Assembly (NCBI RefSeq): GCF_030867145.1
Contig: NC_134414.1
Coordinates: 69,632,814 to 69,696,813 of the forward strand
Source of the DNA: Opisthocomus hoazin
Taxonomy: Eukaryota; Chordata; Aves; Opisthocomiformes; Opisthocomidae
Direction: 5' to 3'
DNA length: 64,000 bases
The translations under genes were made by a program, and so were the position numbers. Shown here piece after piece: positions 12,201-23,630 of this stretch; within the stretch, counting starts at the first letter, position 1; each line of letters opens with the position of its first letter. The notes under the pieces were generated by a model that saw only the letters and a program-made list of their open reading frames with translations, ran no database searches and was not told the DNA's origin.

Positions 12201-14065
12201 GTCTGTCTCAGTGCAGCTAGTTCCTTACACCCTTACATTCATTCTATTTACAATGCTGATCTCATATCCAGCCGGCTCCTGTATCAGTAAAGACTGGCTG
12301 TTGCTTGCACAGTAAATGACCAGGAGGCACAGGTATACCTAAAAAGTCAGCTCTTTGGCTCCCATACCATCAGAAAATTCTGGTGTTGAGAAACATCTGT
12401 ATATATATCTCATGTATTGGGTATGTGTCTATATACCAGTTACGCCTTCAGCTCAGAGCAGCCAACCAGTGTGTATGTAGCTCCAGGCCAAGCACTGATG
12501 CCTGTAGACCATCAAGCAGCAAGCTAGATCGTGCAAGCGAGCACTGAGAAGGAGAAGACAGTAGGTTATGTAGTCATAGCAAAGCAAGGGAAAGCATATG
12601 CATAGGAACTATGGAACTGCAATTTGAGGAAGGCAGGTGTTTGATGAGAGTTTGAGGTTTTGTGGCAGGAGATGGAGCTACAGCTTGGAGCTTGTAAATC
12701 ATTTCATTAACTAATCCGTTTCTGTGAGTTGGAGAGTTCAGTTTGCTGAAATAGTGTATTTTCAATCAGTATTGACATTACTATCACTAAGAAAACAGGA
12801 CCAAATCCTAACAACATGGAATTTATCACCAAAATATTGACTAATTTAAGTCCATTTAGCACTTATCTTCATCAATTACCCCATCTGCAAAAACTGAAGA
12901 ACTATTATACCTCACTGAGATGTCACCCTGCTCAGCTTGTATTTGTTGTAAACAATTTCTAGATTTGTTGTATTCATCAGCATTGAAAGAAGCTTCACAC
13001 AAGTGTAAAATAACTAAGAAAGAATTCAGAACTTTCGAAAAGAGTATGCACTGTATTTTGTCAGAATAAATACTTTGATATATTTCACATTAAAATAGCT
13101 TAGTAATTTCCCTGTTCATCTCAATTTTCTCTGAAATTAAAAAGCACCACAATACAGCTGAGAAAATAAGCTTTAGTTAGTTGTTCTTTGTTTACATTTT
13201 ATTTATATGGATCAGCTGCAAACCAGAGTGTTAATGCTATCCACCTTTAATGAACCTTTGTACTAAGGACAGGGAGTTTATAAGAACTAAACCCTGTGAA
13301 CAATATTGGACTTCATAACTAAGTCAGCACAGTAAGACTAAAATGCTTTATTGGATCTTATTCACAAGAGATTTATACTATACCGCTGATATCTTCCATT
13401 CCACTTAATCACTTTTATGAACACGAGCCGAGCCCCTACTGCAAATTGCCACCAGAGAGCTTAGAAGTCTAAATGATACTTCACTGAAGCTTCAGAAAGT
13501 CTCTTTGTTCTGGAGAAAACATACTAAATCACAGCAACCTAACCCTCTTGGTTTCTTATTTGCTTTAAAAGATATTTGTCTCCACTATTCCTCGGTGGGA
13601 TCATATGCATGAACAGAGACCTTATTGAAATGTACCTGTCATTCATCTGTATTGCCACAGCCTGCATTGTCTTTAGGTAACTCAGTAAGCACAAGGTCAT
13701 TTATTTGCATTTCCTGAGGGCAAGGAGTTTAGTAATGAGGTTTTGTGACCTAGGTGACTTTATATTAGTAATATTATTCCATTACTTTTATATCCTATAG
13801 ACACCATTATGGCACTTGTCATTGTCACAAGTGTCAATAGTTATCTCCCAATTTATGACAGTAGTTCAACCTTTAAAGTAGTTTCTACATACCTAAGCAC
13901 TCCTTTATTTGACTCCTGGTGTGAGCAGGGGTCTGAGGGATTTTACAGGACACCATGTCTGTACCAGGGACGTGCCATGAACTGTACCCTGGCAGCAAGA
14001 CCAGTTGGCCTACAACTCATTGCGTTCATATGCCGGAATGCTCTTGTCTTCCAGAAGAGCTTGCT
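9255..14065. other. long unique AT-rich stretch
   Basis: Almost 5 kb without a recognisable gene or interspersed repeat. There are T-rich tracts near 9766-9790, and many short open frames of 60-86 codons without domain motifs. The sequence reads as ordinary intergenic or intronic vertebrate DNA. Confidence 0.5.
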
Positions 14066-14143
14066 CACACCCAAACTAGGTGTGGGAAATGATCCCAGCC
14101 CCATAACACCCAGACTGGCTATGGGGAATGATCCCAGCCCCAC
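14066..14143. repeat. tandem duplication of a 39-bp unit (two copies)
   Basis: Copy 1 is 14066-14104 and copy 2 is 14105-14143, differing at about 7 of 39 positions. Both share AATGATCCCAGCCCCA. Because 39 is a multiple of three, an open frame of 174 codons (13809-14333, plus strand) passes through both copies as a repeated 13-residue block containing GNDPSP. That frame has no recognised domain, so the duplication, not the protein, is what the sequence supports. Confidence 0.75.
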
Positions 14144-17100
14144 AGAGCTCCCAAGACGTTCCCAAAGCACAGCTGATTTAGGCCAGAACCAGGGCAGGAA
14201 GCACCCTAGAAATTCACCAGGACAAGCAGGCTCGAGACTGCAAATGAAGCCAGGGACTTTGGTTGCTCTGAGCTTGCACCTCAGTTCTCTCTCAGGGATC
14301 ATGGTACTTCACCAGAATATTTTGAACCTCTAGATAACAAAGATCATAAGGTGCTCAAATGCAATAGTAATAGGGAGGTGCAGCAGCGGCAGAAAGGTAC
14401 CAAAAAATTAAGACACTCTTTCCATACTGATAATACACACACTATGCCTTGTAAAAGTAATTGAGGATAGCAGTACTGTCAGCTTAGTGCTTCTTGGTAG
14501 TATCATGAAAAGCAGCAGCATAATTTAACTTGCACAAGGCTGCAGGAAGGCATCTCTAAGGAGCTACAGTGCATTCAGATTACAAAGCGAACACCCCATG
14601 CAGTGCACCACTGAAGTGCCCATTGAAGAGCAAGAAGAAAAAAATGTGTATACTATCATGAAGAGAACCTTCTTCACAGAGGTACTCCTTTTAATTGGGT
14701 TTTCCTAGTCATCCTCTTCAAACAACACTGAAAGTGTCTTCTGACAGTAGCAAAACTTCTCCTGCATTTATTAATTGATGACAGTATAAAAGAATAATTA
14801 AAAATTCCAAGAAGCCATTCATTCTGTCTGTCCTACAAGTAGCAAGACAGTCTTTCCCACTGTGCTAAAATTAACTGTTTCAGAGAAACGTACAAACAAC
14901 GTGAACTACAATCAATAACATCCTCATCTGTCAGCAGCACTGCCAAGTGACAGCCAATCTAGCCAGCGCTGGGACTGACCGCTCAGATTACTTTCAGCAG
15001 ATTGACTCCTGGTGATCAATACCAAATATTTAACACTTGTACCTCCTGCTTTGTTCCAGCTCTAAGAGCAACGACTGAAACCAGTTTGCTGTCTGGTGCT
15101 CTCTCACCACTGGATTTATTTAGTCACAAGCATACCTTATTTGTTCCCAAGAACTTCTGAAGTTTGATCCCCACATTCCACAGGTTTTACACAGAAATAG
15201 CTGGTGGAATCTCTAAAAAACAATCTGTGTGCGTATTGCTATCATATACGCCCAAACCCTGACATCTGCTTTTGTGGACACAGTGAGTAGCCTGCTCTTT
15301 TTTTTTTTTTTTTTTTTTTTCCAATAGTAATCCCATTACCTTTTAGACTGATCAGGGCAGTCTGAGTCTGCCCAGCTGATTAGCTATTATTATGTCAAAA
15401 TACTTTGTAATCCTCTCTGATCTCTTCTTAGCAGCGATGCCACGGTAAGTGATACTCTTGTTTGAATATGCTCTAACATGCCATCATTGGAACAATGCAG
15501 CATGCAGCGCGGTTACTAGTTTTCTATTTTGATTTCTTTGTGTCCAGAATCACAGGCCAGTCTAGAAAATAGTGTTTGCTGCTTCTGACTTTCCACAGGA
15601 GCAGCACAGACTGGGATGCTGCTCCAGAGCTCCCTGGGGCAGGGGGAGAGGGGACTCAGAGCTCCCCATGTTGCTGGTCCTCGGCTGCCCACGTGTTTCC
15701 TTTTCTTGGTAAACAACGTGTGGGAGAGGCTACTCATACACATCTTCCCTTGGTGCAGAGCTGGGATCCTGCGCTTGGATCCAGGATGTGGGAAGCAACC
15801 TCTGATTCCCTAATCCTCCATGTTTATATTTGTTGTGTTTCTGTGCCTCAGAATAAGTAAATCAGCAGCTGTCCTGCTTGGAAGTTACTGTCAGGTAGTT
15901 GTATGCTGGGTCTTATCTTAGCCACAGCAGACAAAAGAAGTAACACAAAGAGCAGAAAATAAACAAAAACGAATATTAAAATTAGGAAGACAAAAACACT
16001 GCAGTGCCATATTCTCCTTTGGTAAATCAGCACAAATTCATTGTTGTTTACATCAGCTAAGCAGAAGAATGGAAACTGCTGACAGAATGGGAGCTCAGAG
16101 GCACATGAGCCACCGCTCACTGAATTTCCCCACTCCCGTGACCTAGTAATGCTGTTGGGACATTCAGCAGAAGATGCTGCTTAAGATGGTTTTTTCTTCC
16201 CAACAAATGAATTTTTGCGTTCAGGGTGCATACAGGAGGTTTCCAGCAAGCTTTCTGATAGTGAAGAAACAATTCAGCTTGAAATCAGTCAGCCTGCATC
16301 TCAGGTGAAAACTATGTGCCAAGGAGATCTGCTAGGGTAAAACAGTCTCCTCAGGGAAGCAGTGGAAATTTCATATCTTCACACATCACAAGCTACCCTG
16401 GATAAAGCCCTAGTACATGCATAAGAAAAAACAATCTTGCTTTTCACAGGGAGATAGTTCAAACATTGAGCTGCTGAGATACCTTGGAGACAAGTGTGAT
16501 GTGAGGTCTAAAATAAACAGAGCACTTCACTGCACTATCAGTAATGAACTGTAGAGAACTACCCTGGCTGCTGTACTCTGCCAACAGGGCTCTATCCTGT
16601 AAAATACTGAACACTGTAAATTCTCATTAGAGAGAACATACAGTAGTTTCTAGGGGAAAAGAAGAAAAATTTCTGCAACAAAAAAAAACACCAAAAATGA
16701 TTACTTAGGTAATCACACTTCTAAAAATAACTGAAGAGCAAATACATCAATTGAAAATCTGCCACCAAAAGTGTGTTATTTCAAAAGACACTCTTCTATT
16801 TAGTGTACATTTCATTTGCCTTCATATATACAATTCAACTACCCTTAGTTTCAGCATGTTATTTCAAATAAGATTTATGGTCAGTATGAATACATTTCAA
16901 TACCTCACTTTAACTGATTCATAAAATTCTTTCAATGTGCAAAAAGTTTGCTGTAATTTGGGCTCAGCGTTCACCATTTTTAGTAGGTCTGACTCTAAGT
17001 ACCTCAAAAAAAATTCCTTCTGCTACAGAAGAACTTGGAATAAACATTCCAGCCATTTCAAAAACATTAAGTGAATACAATTTGAAGGTAAAATATTGGA

Positions 17101-18195
17101 CGGGCTCCTGAAGTACTTACATGTAGTTGTAGTTGTGGAATTTCTCAGTATAAAACATTTATCCTAAAATCTAGAAATCCATACCAAGTCCTCTGTTATT
17201 TCCTAATCCCTCAGTAATCCTTATGGTTGCCTGAAAAGCCTTTCAAGCAACACGCGTAAGACAAAATAGCAAAACTTTTGCTGTAATTAAATGTGAAATC
17301 AGGAACTTAAGAGTTAATGTACACACAGGAGAGAAAACCCTTTACGTTTATTCTGCTTTGTCATCATTTTTCTTCAGATATAAGCAACTTTTCTTACCAA
17401 ATAATTTATCAACGATTCTTTACTTAAACTTATAGTTCCTGTCATAGACTTTGGCATATACAAAGCACATTTCTCCAACTTCAAGTTATAACATAATAAC
17501 TTTGAGCATTTTGTGAAATGAATAGAAGCAGCAGTTAGACTTCTCCTTTGCATCATTCATAAAGAAGAGCGAACCTGGCAGTTCTCTGCTAAGGAACAAG
17601 AGACTGAAATGGAAAATACATCTGAGATAGTTTCAGCTGCAGCAAATACAGGTACAAGCCTCAACTTTTCTGTGCAATCATGACAACAAATTGACATCGC
17701 CCTTGAAATCTTTCAGCCCTGCTTAAAGTGGCTTAAGTATCTGCCACCTTCCCTGTCCCAGACCATAGCTCGCAGCCTTGCACTAAAGCTCATTATTCCC
17801 TTGGTTGTCTCTACACCACTGTTTCTGTGACAACACAGTATTCCAGTAGCAGAAGGACAAGAACTATTGGTAACAGTCATGTATTTCCATGGCTTGAGGT
17901 ATCCATGGCCACAGAAAAAAAATATTCTCTCAAGTAAATCTTTAATTTTTTTTTCGATTGAAAGAACATTAAGATCATGTTTGCGCTATGTAAAGCTTCG
18001 TGCCTAAAATGTGTCTCATTCTATCTATACATGAAGCTGGGAAGATAATGGTTCTTATTTCCCACCACAATCAAGTGATCTCTTGGCATGACAGTGGATG
18101 ACAATATTTTTGTTGCCTTTCCAGCAAGAAAAATGTTATTTACTATATATTTACATTCCTTACTATAAATTTTTTGGAGTCACATTAGACCTGTT
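14144..18195. other. unique non-coding stretch with a poly-T tract
   Basis: AT-rich unique DNA. It contains an uninterrupted run of 23 T at 15298-15320. A minus-strand AATAAA-type signal (TTTATT on plus) lies at 17347-17352 and an ATTAAA-type signal near 17940. Both lie on the 3' side of the candidate exon at 18196-18448 and would suit it if that exon is real. No other gene evidence. Confidence 0.45.
15298..15320. repeat. (T)23 homopolymer
   Basis: Twenty-three consecutive T residues in unique sequence. Avian CR1 elements do not end in poly-A, so this is not by itself evidence of a LINE; it could be a simple repeat or the tail of a retrocopy too old to recognise. Confidence 0.95.
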
Positions 18196-18448
18196 TTAAT
18201 CATCTGCTCCATTTGTATGCAGGCCTCCATCTGACAGTCTGCTGTAACCAACAGGGACAGCTCTGTATGTATTGTGATATTTCTTAGGGTAATCACTGCT
18301 ATCTGATCCATGCAAAATCATTTCTCTGCTCCTTCCACAAAATGACAGCTTCTGCCTTTTAGTGGGTAAAGCCAGGCTTCTCATCAGAACGTGGCCACTG
18401 AGTCGGTGGTCAGTTACAGTCCATAAGAGACTATAAGAAATCAGCCAG
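18196..18448 (-). other. candidate 3'-terminal coding exon (unidentified, weak)
   Basis: On the minus strand a plausible acceptor, TTTCTGTATTTTCAG, ends at 18449 and is followed by an open frame to a TAA at 18196-18198 (about 84 codons). Seen in the frame are a hydrophobic start (WLISYSLLW), a basic middle (PTKRQKL) and a polar tail containing SSDYPKKYHNTY and GYSRLSDGG. I do not recognise the protein. Open frames this long arise by chance in a window of this size, so this is a candidate only. Conservation of the frame in other birds would decide it. Confidence 0.15.
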
Positions 18449-19689
18449 CTGAAAATACAGAAATTGTGCCTCAGCTCAGTCTCAGATCCCTGTCACTTCT
18501 ACATGGTTTGCATTGCACAGGACCAGTTTATCCCAGATACTCTATACACAGCAAGCAACAAGTATTGTTCCAAGTTTTTAGCCTGTGTTCAACATGTGGA
18601 ATGTGGAAATCTCCATGTACCTCAAGCTCGTGAGCATAGAAGGGAACCTAGCTGCAGTTCTCCTGGGCAATACATTTCTAGCTTAGCTTTTCATGGTTCA
18701 GCAACGATTTGATCATTTTTGTATAAAGCCTGCAAAGAAATACAACAATTTCTGGTTTTAAAGGAGTTAGTTACATAAAATGTAAACTGCTGTTGGCTGT
18801 GATAGAGTATATAGACCTGGATTTCAAGCCATAAGGTGGCTTTCATAAATGAAATGGCATTCGGCAAAGGTAGCTTAGATCTAATCACTCAAACGTTGCT
18901 CTGAGTGAGTGAGCACTCCTAGTACCTCCCTGGCTTACCCCCCATTCCCCACCCCACTCTAGGCAGATCCTTCAGCCTTCAAGCAGCGTGTCAGGATGGA
19001 AACTGGGAGACTTAGACTACATACTTTCTTAACAAGTGATATTTTACCCCTGTCCTCTGCCACCTTCCCCCTGTCATTGCCTGGAGATGCAGGGGAGCCC
19101 ATTTCTCTCTCCAGCTGCAACCAGAGCTCCAGATCCTGCAAGGAGCTGCAGTGCTGCCGTAGCCATGAGCTAGTGAACCAGATGGAGATTTCCAGATTTC
19201 TCCAGTAAAGACCCTTTCTTAAAACATTCCGTCTCTGACAGAAGAAGCTGTCTGGACACCACATGTCAAAACCCTACCTCGCACACAGTACTCACTCATT
19301 TCACAACCGACCCTCAGTTGCCCAGGTGTGTCAATCAGTTGCTCTTTATACAGTTCTTAATAAATTTTTTTTGAGAAGTTTCTTTGCTTGCATGAAATTT
19401 CTCATGTGGATTACAAAGCAGAACTGTGTTTTAAATGGCAATCTGAAACACGAAGATAAATCCATGATTGCTTTTTTCAAACCATTCAATTCAGTGTAAT
19501 CTTCAGACAAAACAAAAAGACAAACCTTATTTCTTCTCAGCTTGGTAGGTACTTTTTGTTAAAGGATTTCTCCAGGCTGGCTTTTGCACTTAGAGCAACA
19601 TTTAATCAACACTTACATTGCTTAGCATTGCACTGTGAATGTCTGATCATTCGACTGACTAATCCAATCTTCACTTTCCCTGTGCAACA
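18449..19689. other. unique non-coding stretch
   Basis: No gene or repeat recognised. Short overlapping frames on both strands near 19.0-19.26 kb have no domain similarity that I can see. Confidence 0.45.
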
Positions 19690-20350
19690 CTGGAATCACA
19701 GAATTACAGAGTCACAGAATGGTAGGGGTTCGAAGGGACTCTGGGGATCATCTAGTCCAACCCCCCTGCCGAAGCAGGGTCACCTACAGCAGGCTGCACA
19801 GGACCGTGTCCAGGTGGGTTTTGAGTATCTCCAGAGAAGGAGACTCTACAACCTCCCTGGGCAGCCTGTTCCAGTGCTCCGTCACCCTCAGAGGGAAGAA
19901 GTTCTTCCTCATGTTCACACGGAACTTCCTATTTGTGCCCGTTGCCCCTTGTCCTGCCACTGGGCACCACTGAAAAGAGTCTGGCCCCATCCTTCTGACA
20001 CCCATCCCTAAGATATTTATAAGCATTTAGAAGATTCCCTTAGCCTTCTCCAGACTAAACAAGCCCAGCTCCTCCCACCTTTCCTCGTAAGAGAGATGCT
20101 CCAGTCCCCTCATCATCTGCGTAGCCCTCCGCTGGACCCTCTCCAGTAGCTCCTCATCTTCCTTGAACTGGGGAGCCCAGAACTGGACACAGTACTCCAG
20201 ATGGGACCTCACTAGGGCAGAGTAGAGGGGGAGAAGAACCTCCCTCGACCTGCTGGCCACAGTCCTTTTAATGCACCCCAGGATCCCATTGGCCTTCTTA
20301 GCAACAAGGGCGCACTACTGGCTCATGGTTAACCTGTCATCCACCAGCAT
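19690..20350 (-). mobile_element. CR1 LINE, 5'-truncated, about 660 bp
   Basis: A long CR1 copy in minus orientation. The 3' tail region starts at 19690 with repeated CAGAAT-type motifs, then ATCTAGTCCAACCCCCCTGC. Minus-strand translation gives [48 protein letters not shown] and ELGLFSLEK. After a stop at 20027-20029, in the same frame, it gives [34 protein letters not shown] and LDTVLCSLL and a stop. This is the distal ORF2 product of CR1. Its 3'UTR matches the fragment at 8050-8190, indicating the same subfamily. The 5' truncation lies near 20350. The internal stop shows it is inactive. Confidence 0.96.
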
Positions 20351-21124
20351 GGGACATCTTTTAAAATGGAGGAAGGCTAGTTCCCTGAAGGCTCCATTTC
20401 AGGAGAAAAGGCTAGCCTCTTAGTGTACAAGATTGACAGCCACCCTGTGACACATCTGGAGCTCTGGAGAGCACCCCACCTGAAGAAGGTACAACATCCT
20501 CCACACCATAAGCAGACAGCTACAGCAGCAGCATAGCTGTGCTGGCTCTGTTCTTTGGCAGCCTACGAAATTCGGTTGGTGGTTGGGAGCAGAGGTAGTA
20601 GGACAGACCTCTCGCTCTGCCTTCTCACTCTTCTCTCATCTACTGCAGTAAAAGACCCTACTGTGGTTTCCACTTTGCCCAGAGGCACATAAAATCAGCT
20701 TCTGCCTTGTCTTTCTATCTTCTCCTCTGTTCGCTGTGGCAGCCCCACCAACCTAGCCTAACCTTCCTGCTTCTGCAGCCCTGGCTTGGCTATGGTCCTT
20801 CTCTTCATCTGTCTCCGCAAACAGGACACTTCCCCACCCCACAGAACAGCTGTGAGACTCATTTGATGTCTGCAAATCATTCTGAGTTCATAAGGAGCAA
20901 GGTATCATTTAAGCATAGCAGTACATCTACACAAAGTTCAATCTAACACTGCATATCAGCTTCTTTAGATTCTCCATTTAATGCTAGAGTTCATGTACTT
21001 TACAGTTAAACAATTCATTTCTGTCTGCTTGTGGAATTCTTCACCCAGGTGGTGAATCAGACATACAATGTGAAGTGTTTTGAAAAACTGACAGACTCCC
21101 ATACGCGTTTCTCTGTACAAGCAC
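20351..21124. other. unique non-coding stretch between two CR1 copies
   Basis: Moderately pyrimidine-rich around 20.6-20.85 kb. The short frames have no domain. Nothing else recognised. Confidence 0.45.
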
Positions 21125-21390
21125 ATAGAATCACAGAATTGCATACGTAGAAAGGGGTTTCTGGAGACCGTCCCGTCCAAATCCCTGAATTTTGAATATC
21201 TCCAAGGACAGATTTCCCACTCATCAGGAACCTCCCCCAGCTGCAATGATCTCTCAAAGATGACGGAGAGGGACCTCACAATGACATCAAACAGCTCCAT
21301 GAGCACCCTTGGGTGCTTCCCATCTGGTCCCATGGACTTATGCACGTTCAATTGGCTTAAAAGCTTCCTGTCTACATCCTCCTTTGAGTT
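21125..21390 (-). mobile_element. internally deleted (chimeric) CR1 LINE
   Basis: A minus-orientation CR1 with two parts that are not adjacent in the intact family. The left part, 21125 to about 21210, is a 3' tail (ATAGAATCACAGAATT) followed by the ORF2 terminus reading SLEIFKIQ. The right part, about 21215-21390, translates on minus as SKEDVDRKLLSQLNVHKSMG, PDGKHPRVLMEL and IFERSLQLGEVPDEWE, which is the N-terminal (fingers) part of the reverse-transcriptase domain. The palm, thumb and connecting region between them are missing, probably over a kilobase judging from the CR1 layout. The junction lies at about 21208-21214. A second explanation is two overlapping insertions. Confidence 0.85.
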
Positions 21391-23202
21391 TCACTCCCAC
21401 AGACTCTACAGAGAAAGAAAAAAAATGTTTCTTCACTATTCCTTCTAAAGTAAAATTGGGAGGACAGAGCTGTGATTGGGTTCAAAAAGTAATTAAACAA
21501 AGTCACGGAATACAAATCCATCAGGACTGTTCCATGCTGAGATGCTGATACCACCACCTGATACCAGGCAGTGCTTATTCCAAAGATTGCCAGACAGTCA
21601 GTTGCCAAACACGGGAAACCTCACAATATGCTAACCACATTGCTTTTCTTTTCCTTGTGCGTCTGTGCCCAGTCACCGTTCTTGTTGGCTTACACTGAAG
21701 AAGAACAGAAGACTTCAACATCACCATACAAGGCCCTGGACTAGAGGACTTTTGGTCCAACCCAGTAAATTCTTACCTAGTATTTCTCTGAAATTTAACG
21801 CATAAGTTGTAAAACTTCCACTTCTGCTAAAGAGTAGCATGTTACCAGCACTCCAGTGATACAGGCCCAGATGCGAAAGCCTGGTCACTCAAGTGAGCAA
21901 TACTGTCAAAAAAATCTTTTATTGCTGTAACTGTTCACCAATACAAGCTACATGCTAACTAGACTATAACAGCAGAAAATTCAAAATATTTTAAAAACAG
22001 GTTTTAATCAGCCAATGTAAACTGCACTTGCAGCACCTGCAAACACAGAAGCTGATCACCGTTAGCTGTAGCCTTTTCTGTCACTTACTCCTACCCTAGC
22101 AAGGCTTCTCAAGTAAGCGTTATCAGCCATTTGAATGCTAGGTAATTGCAGAGGGATCTTGAGTCTTTAAGGTTATTTGTTGATGCCTGACCTTGGCAAA
22201 ACCACATAAGATTTAAATCCATCTCCACTTTAAAATATTGTCATGCCCTCAAGCAACAAGTGGGGAACTCTTCTCATCTCAAAGCTAGTGGTTTCATGAG
22301 GACGGCAGAAGTGAGAATATGAGGTTGTGGTTCATACAGATAATTATCTGAAGTTATAGTGACCTTTGTTGAAACCTGCACTGAAGAATAAAGAAGTATT
22401 ATATAAACTGCGCATCCTTAAGAGAAGGCAAAGGTACATAATGGCATCAAAATCCATTAATTCCTAATAGATCCTGTCACAAAAGGGACCTTTGCTATCA
22501 AATGACTAATTCAGACGACCGAGTTATTTTTATCTCTAAAACTCTACCTTAGCAGTCGCTTTCATGCAAAAAGACCTACTACTTCTGATTTTCAGGATTT
22601 TTTAAATGTGTATATTTAAAATCTCATTAATATTCTGAGGGCTCCACGTGTGGAGGTCAGCAAGGGACTGTACTAGCACTGCCCTCTTTAATATGTATAT
22701 TAGCCACCGGTGGTTGGGGAGATTGCGAAGTGTACAGCATAAGCAATTTGCTGAAGCCACAACTCTCTGCTTCCCTGCCATCGAATGTAGATGAAACACG
22801 GTTTTTCTTTACACTGCAAAACAGACTCTCTCTGAGACTGGAAGTCAGACCAGCTAAGGAATGGGTACTAGAAAGCTACAAAGAAAATGAGAGTGAAAGA
22901 TGTACAATGAAAAATAGAAAAACAGCATTAGTGTTAGTCAGTTAGCTATATGTTAGTTATTCTCTTCAGTATAGGTTTCATTGCAACATTGACGGAATAC
23001 AAATTGACACAAAATTCATGTAAATTTATGTAAATGCATATATAAATGAGTTGCAGCCCTCAGGCTCCTGGCAAGTTGCCACGGTGGCTCTGAGCAGAGC
23101 AGAGACTTTGCACCACTGTAGTTCTCTGAGAGGTGTTATTGTGAATTAGAGTGTGGTTTTCTGAGAAACATTAGTAGCTTTATCAGCTTCTACATGGAGT
23201 TT
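21391..23202. other. unique non-coding stretch
   Basis: AT-rich unique sequence with short chance frames. No gene, RNA or interspersed repeat recognised. Confidence 0.45.
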
Positions 23203-23630
23203 GCCAGGGGCGAAAGAAATACCACTTTGTGAACTTTTGGCTTCTTATCTGAGTTAGTAATAGCACTGAGTCTAGAAATAGCTCATGTGTGACCATTACA
23301 AACTCTTTCACTTTCTCAGTACAGCTTGCAGTCACTGTGAGACAGAAACACGCAGCTCATGAACGTGATAAACTTCACTGGCATTTCTTTGGAATCTGTA
23401 ATAGCCATGAACTCAGAAATAGCTGGTTCATGACCATTATAAACTCCTTTGGCTTCTCAGTGAAGACTTTCTAATAGCCATGAGCACAGAAATAGCTGGT
23501 TCACAACTGTTAAGATCTTTGTCAACATGTCCATGGGGAATGTAATGGTTGTAAGCCCAGGAACAGCTAGTGCGCAATTTTTACACATTTTTTTTTTTTA
23601 CTTCTCCATACTGAAACACAGCTGTGTAGC
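23203..23630. repeat. degenerate tandem array, about 71-bp unit, 5-6 copies
   Basis: The anchor motif AGAAATAGCT and its variants (AGAAACACGCAGCT, AGGAACAGCT) recurs at 23274, 23344, 23415, 23488 and 23559, giving spacings of 70, 71, 73 and 71 bases. Within the units the segments TAATAGCCATGAACTC, TTCATGACCATTATAAAC and TTTGGCTTCTCAG recur with substitutions. An earlier, more diverged unit covers about 23203-23273. The last unit is interrupted by a T-run at 23588-23599. I do not recognise a named satellite. The divergence says the array is old. Confidence 0.75.

Noticed and set aside
13809..14333. 174-codon open frame on plus as a gene
   Set aside because: No recognised domain or transcript signal; minus frames are open over part of the same DNA. 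Only the 39-bp duplication is reported.
15298..15320. T23 as a LINE or processed-pseudogene tail
   Set aside because: Avian CR1 has no poly-A tail and no retrocopy sequence is recognisable next to the tract.
23203..23630. CRISPR-like periodic repeat
   Set aside because: Units are contiguous and diverged with no constant repeat and unique spacer structure, and the DNA is vertebrate.
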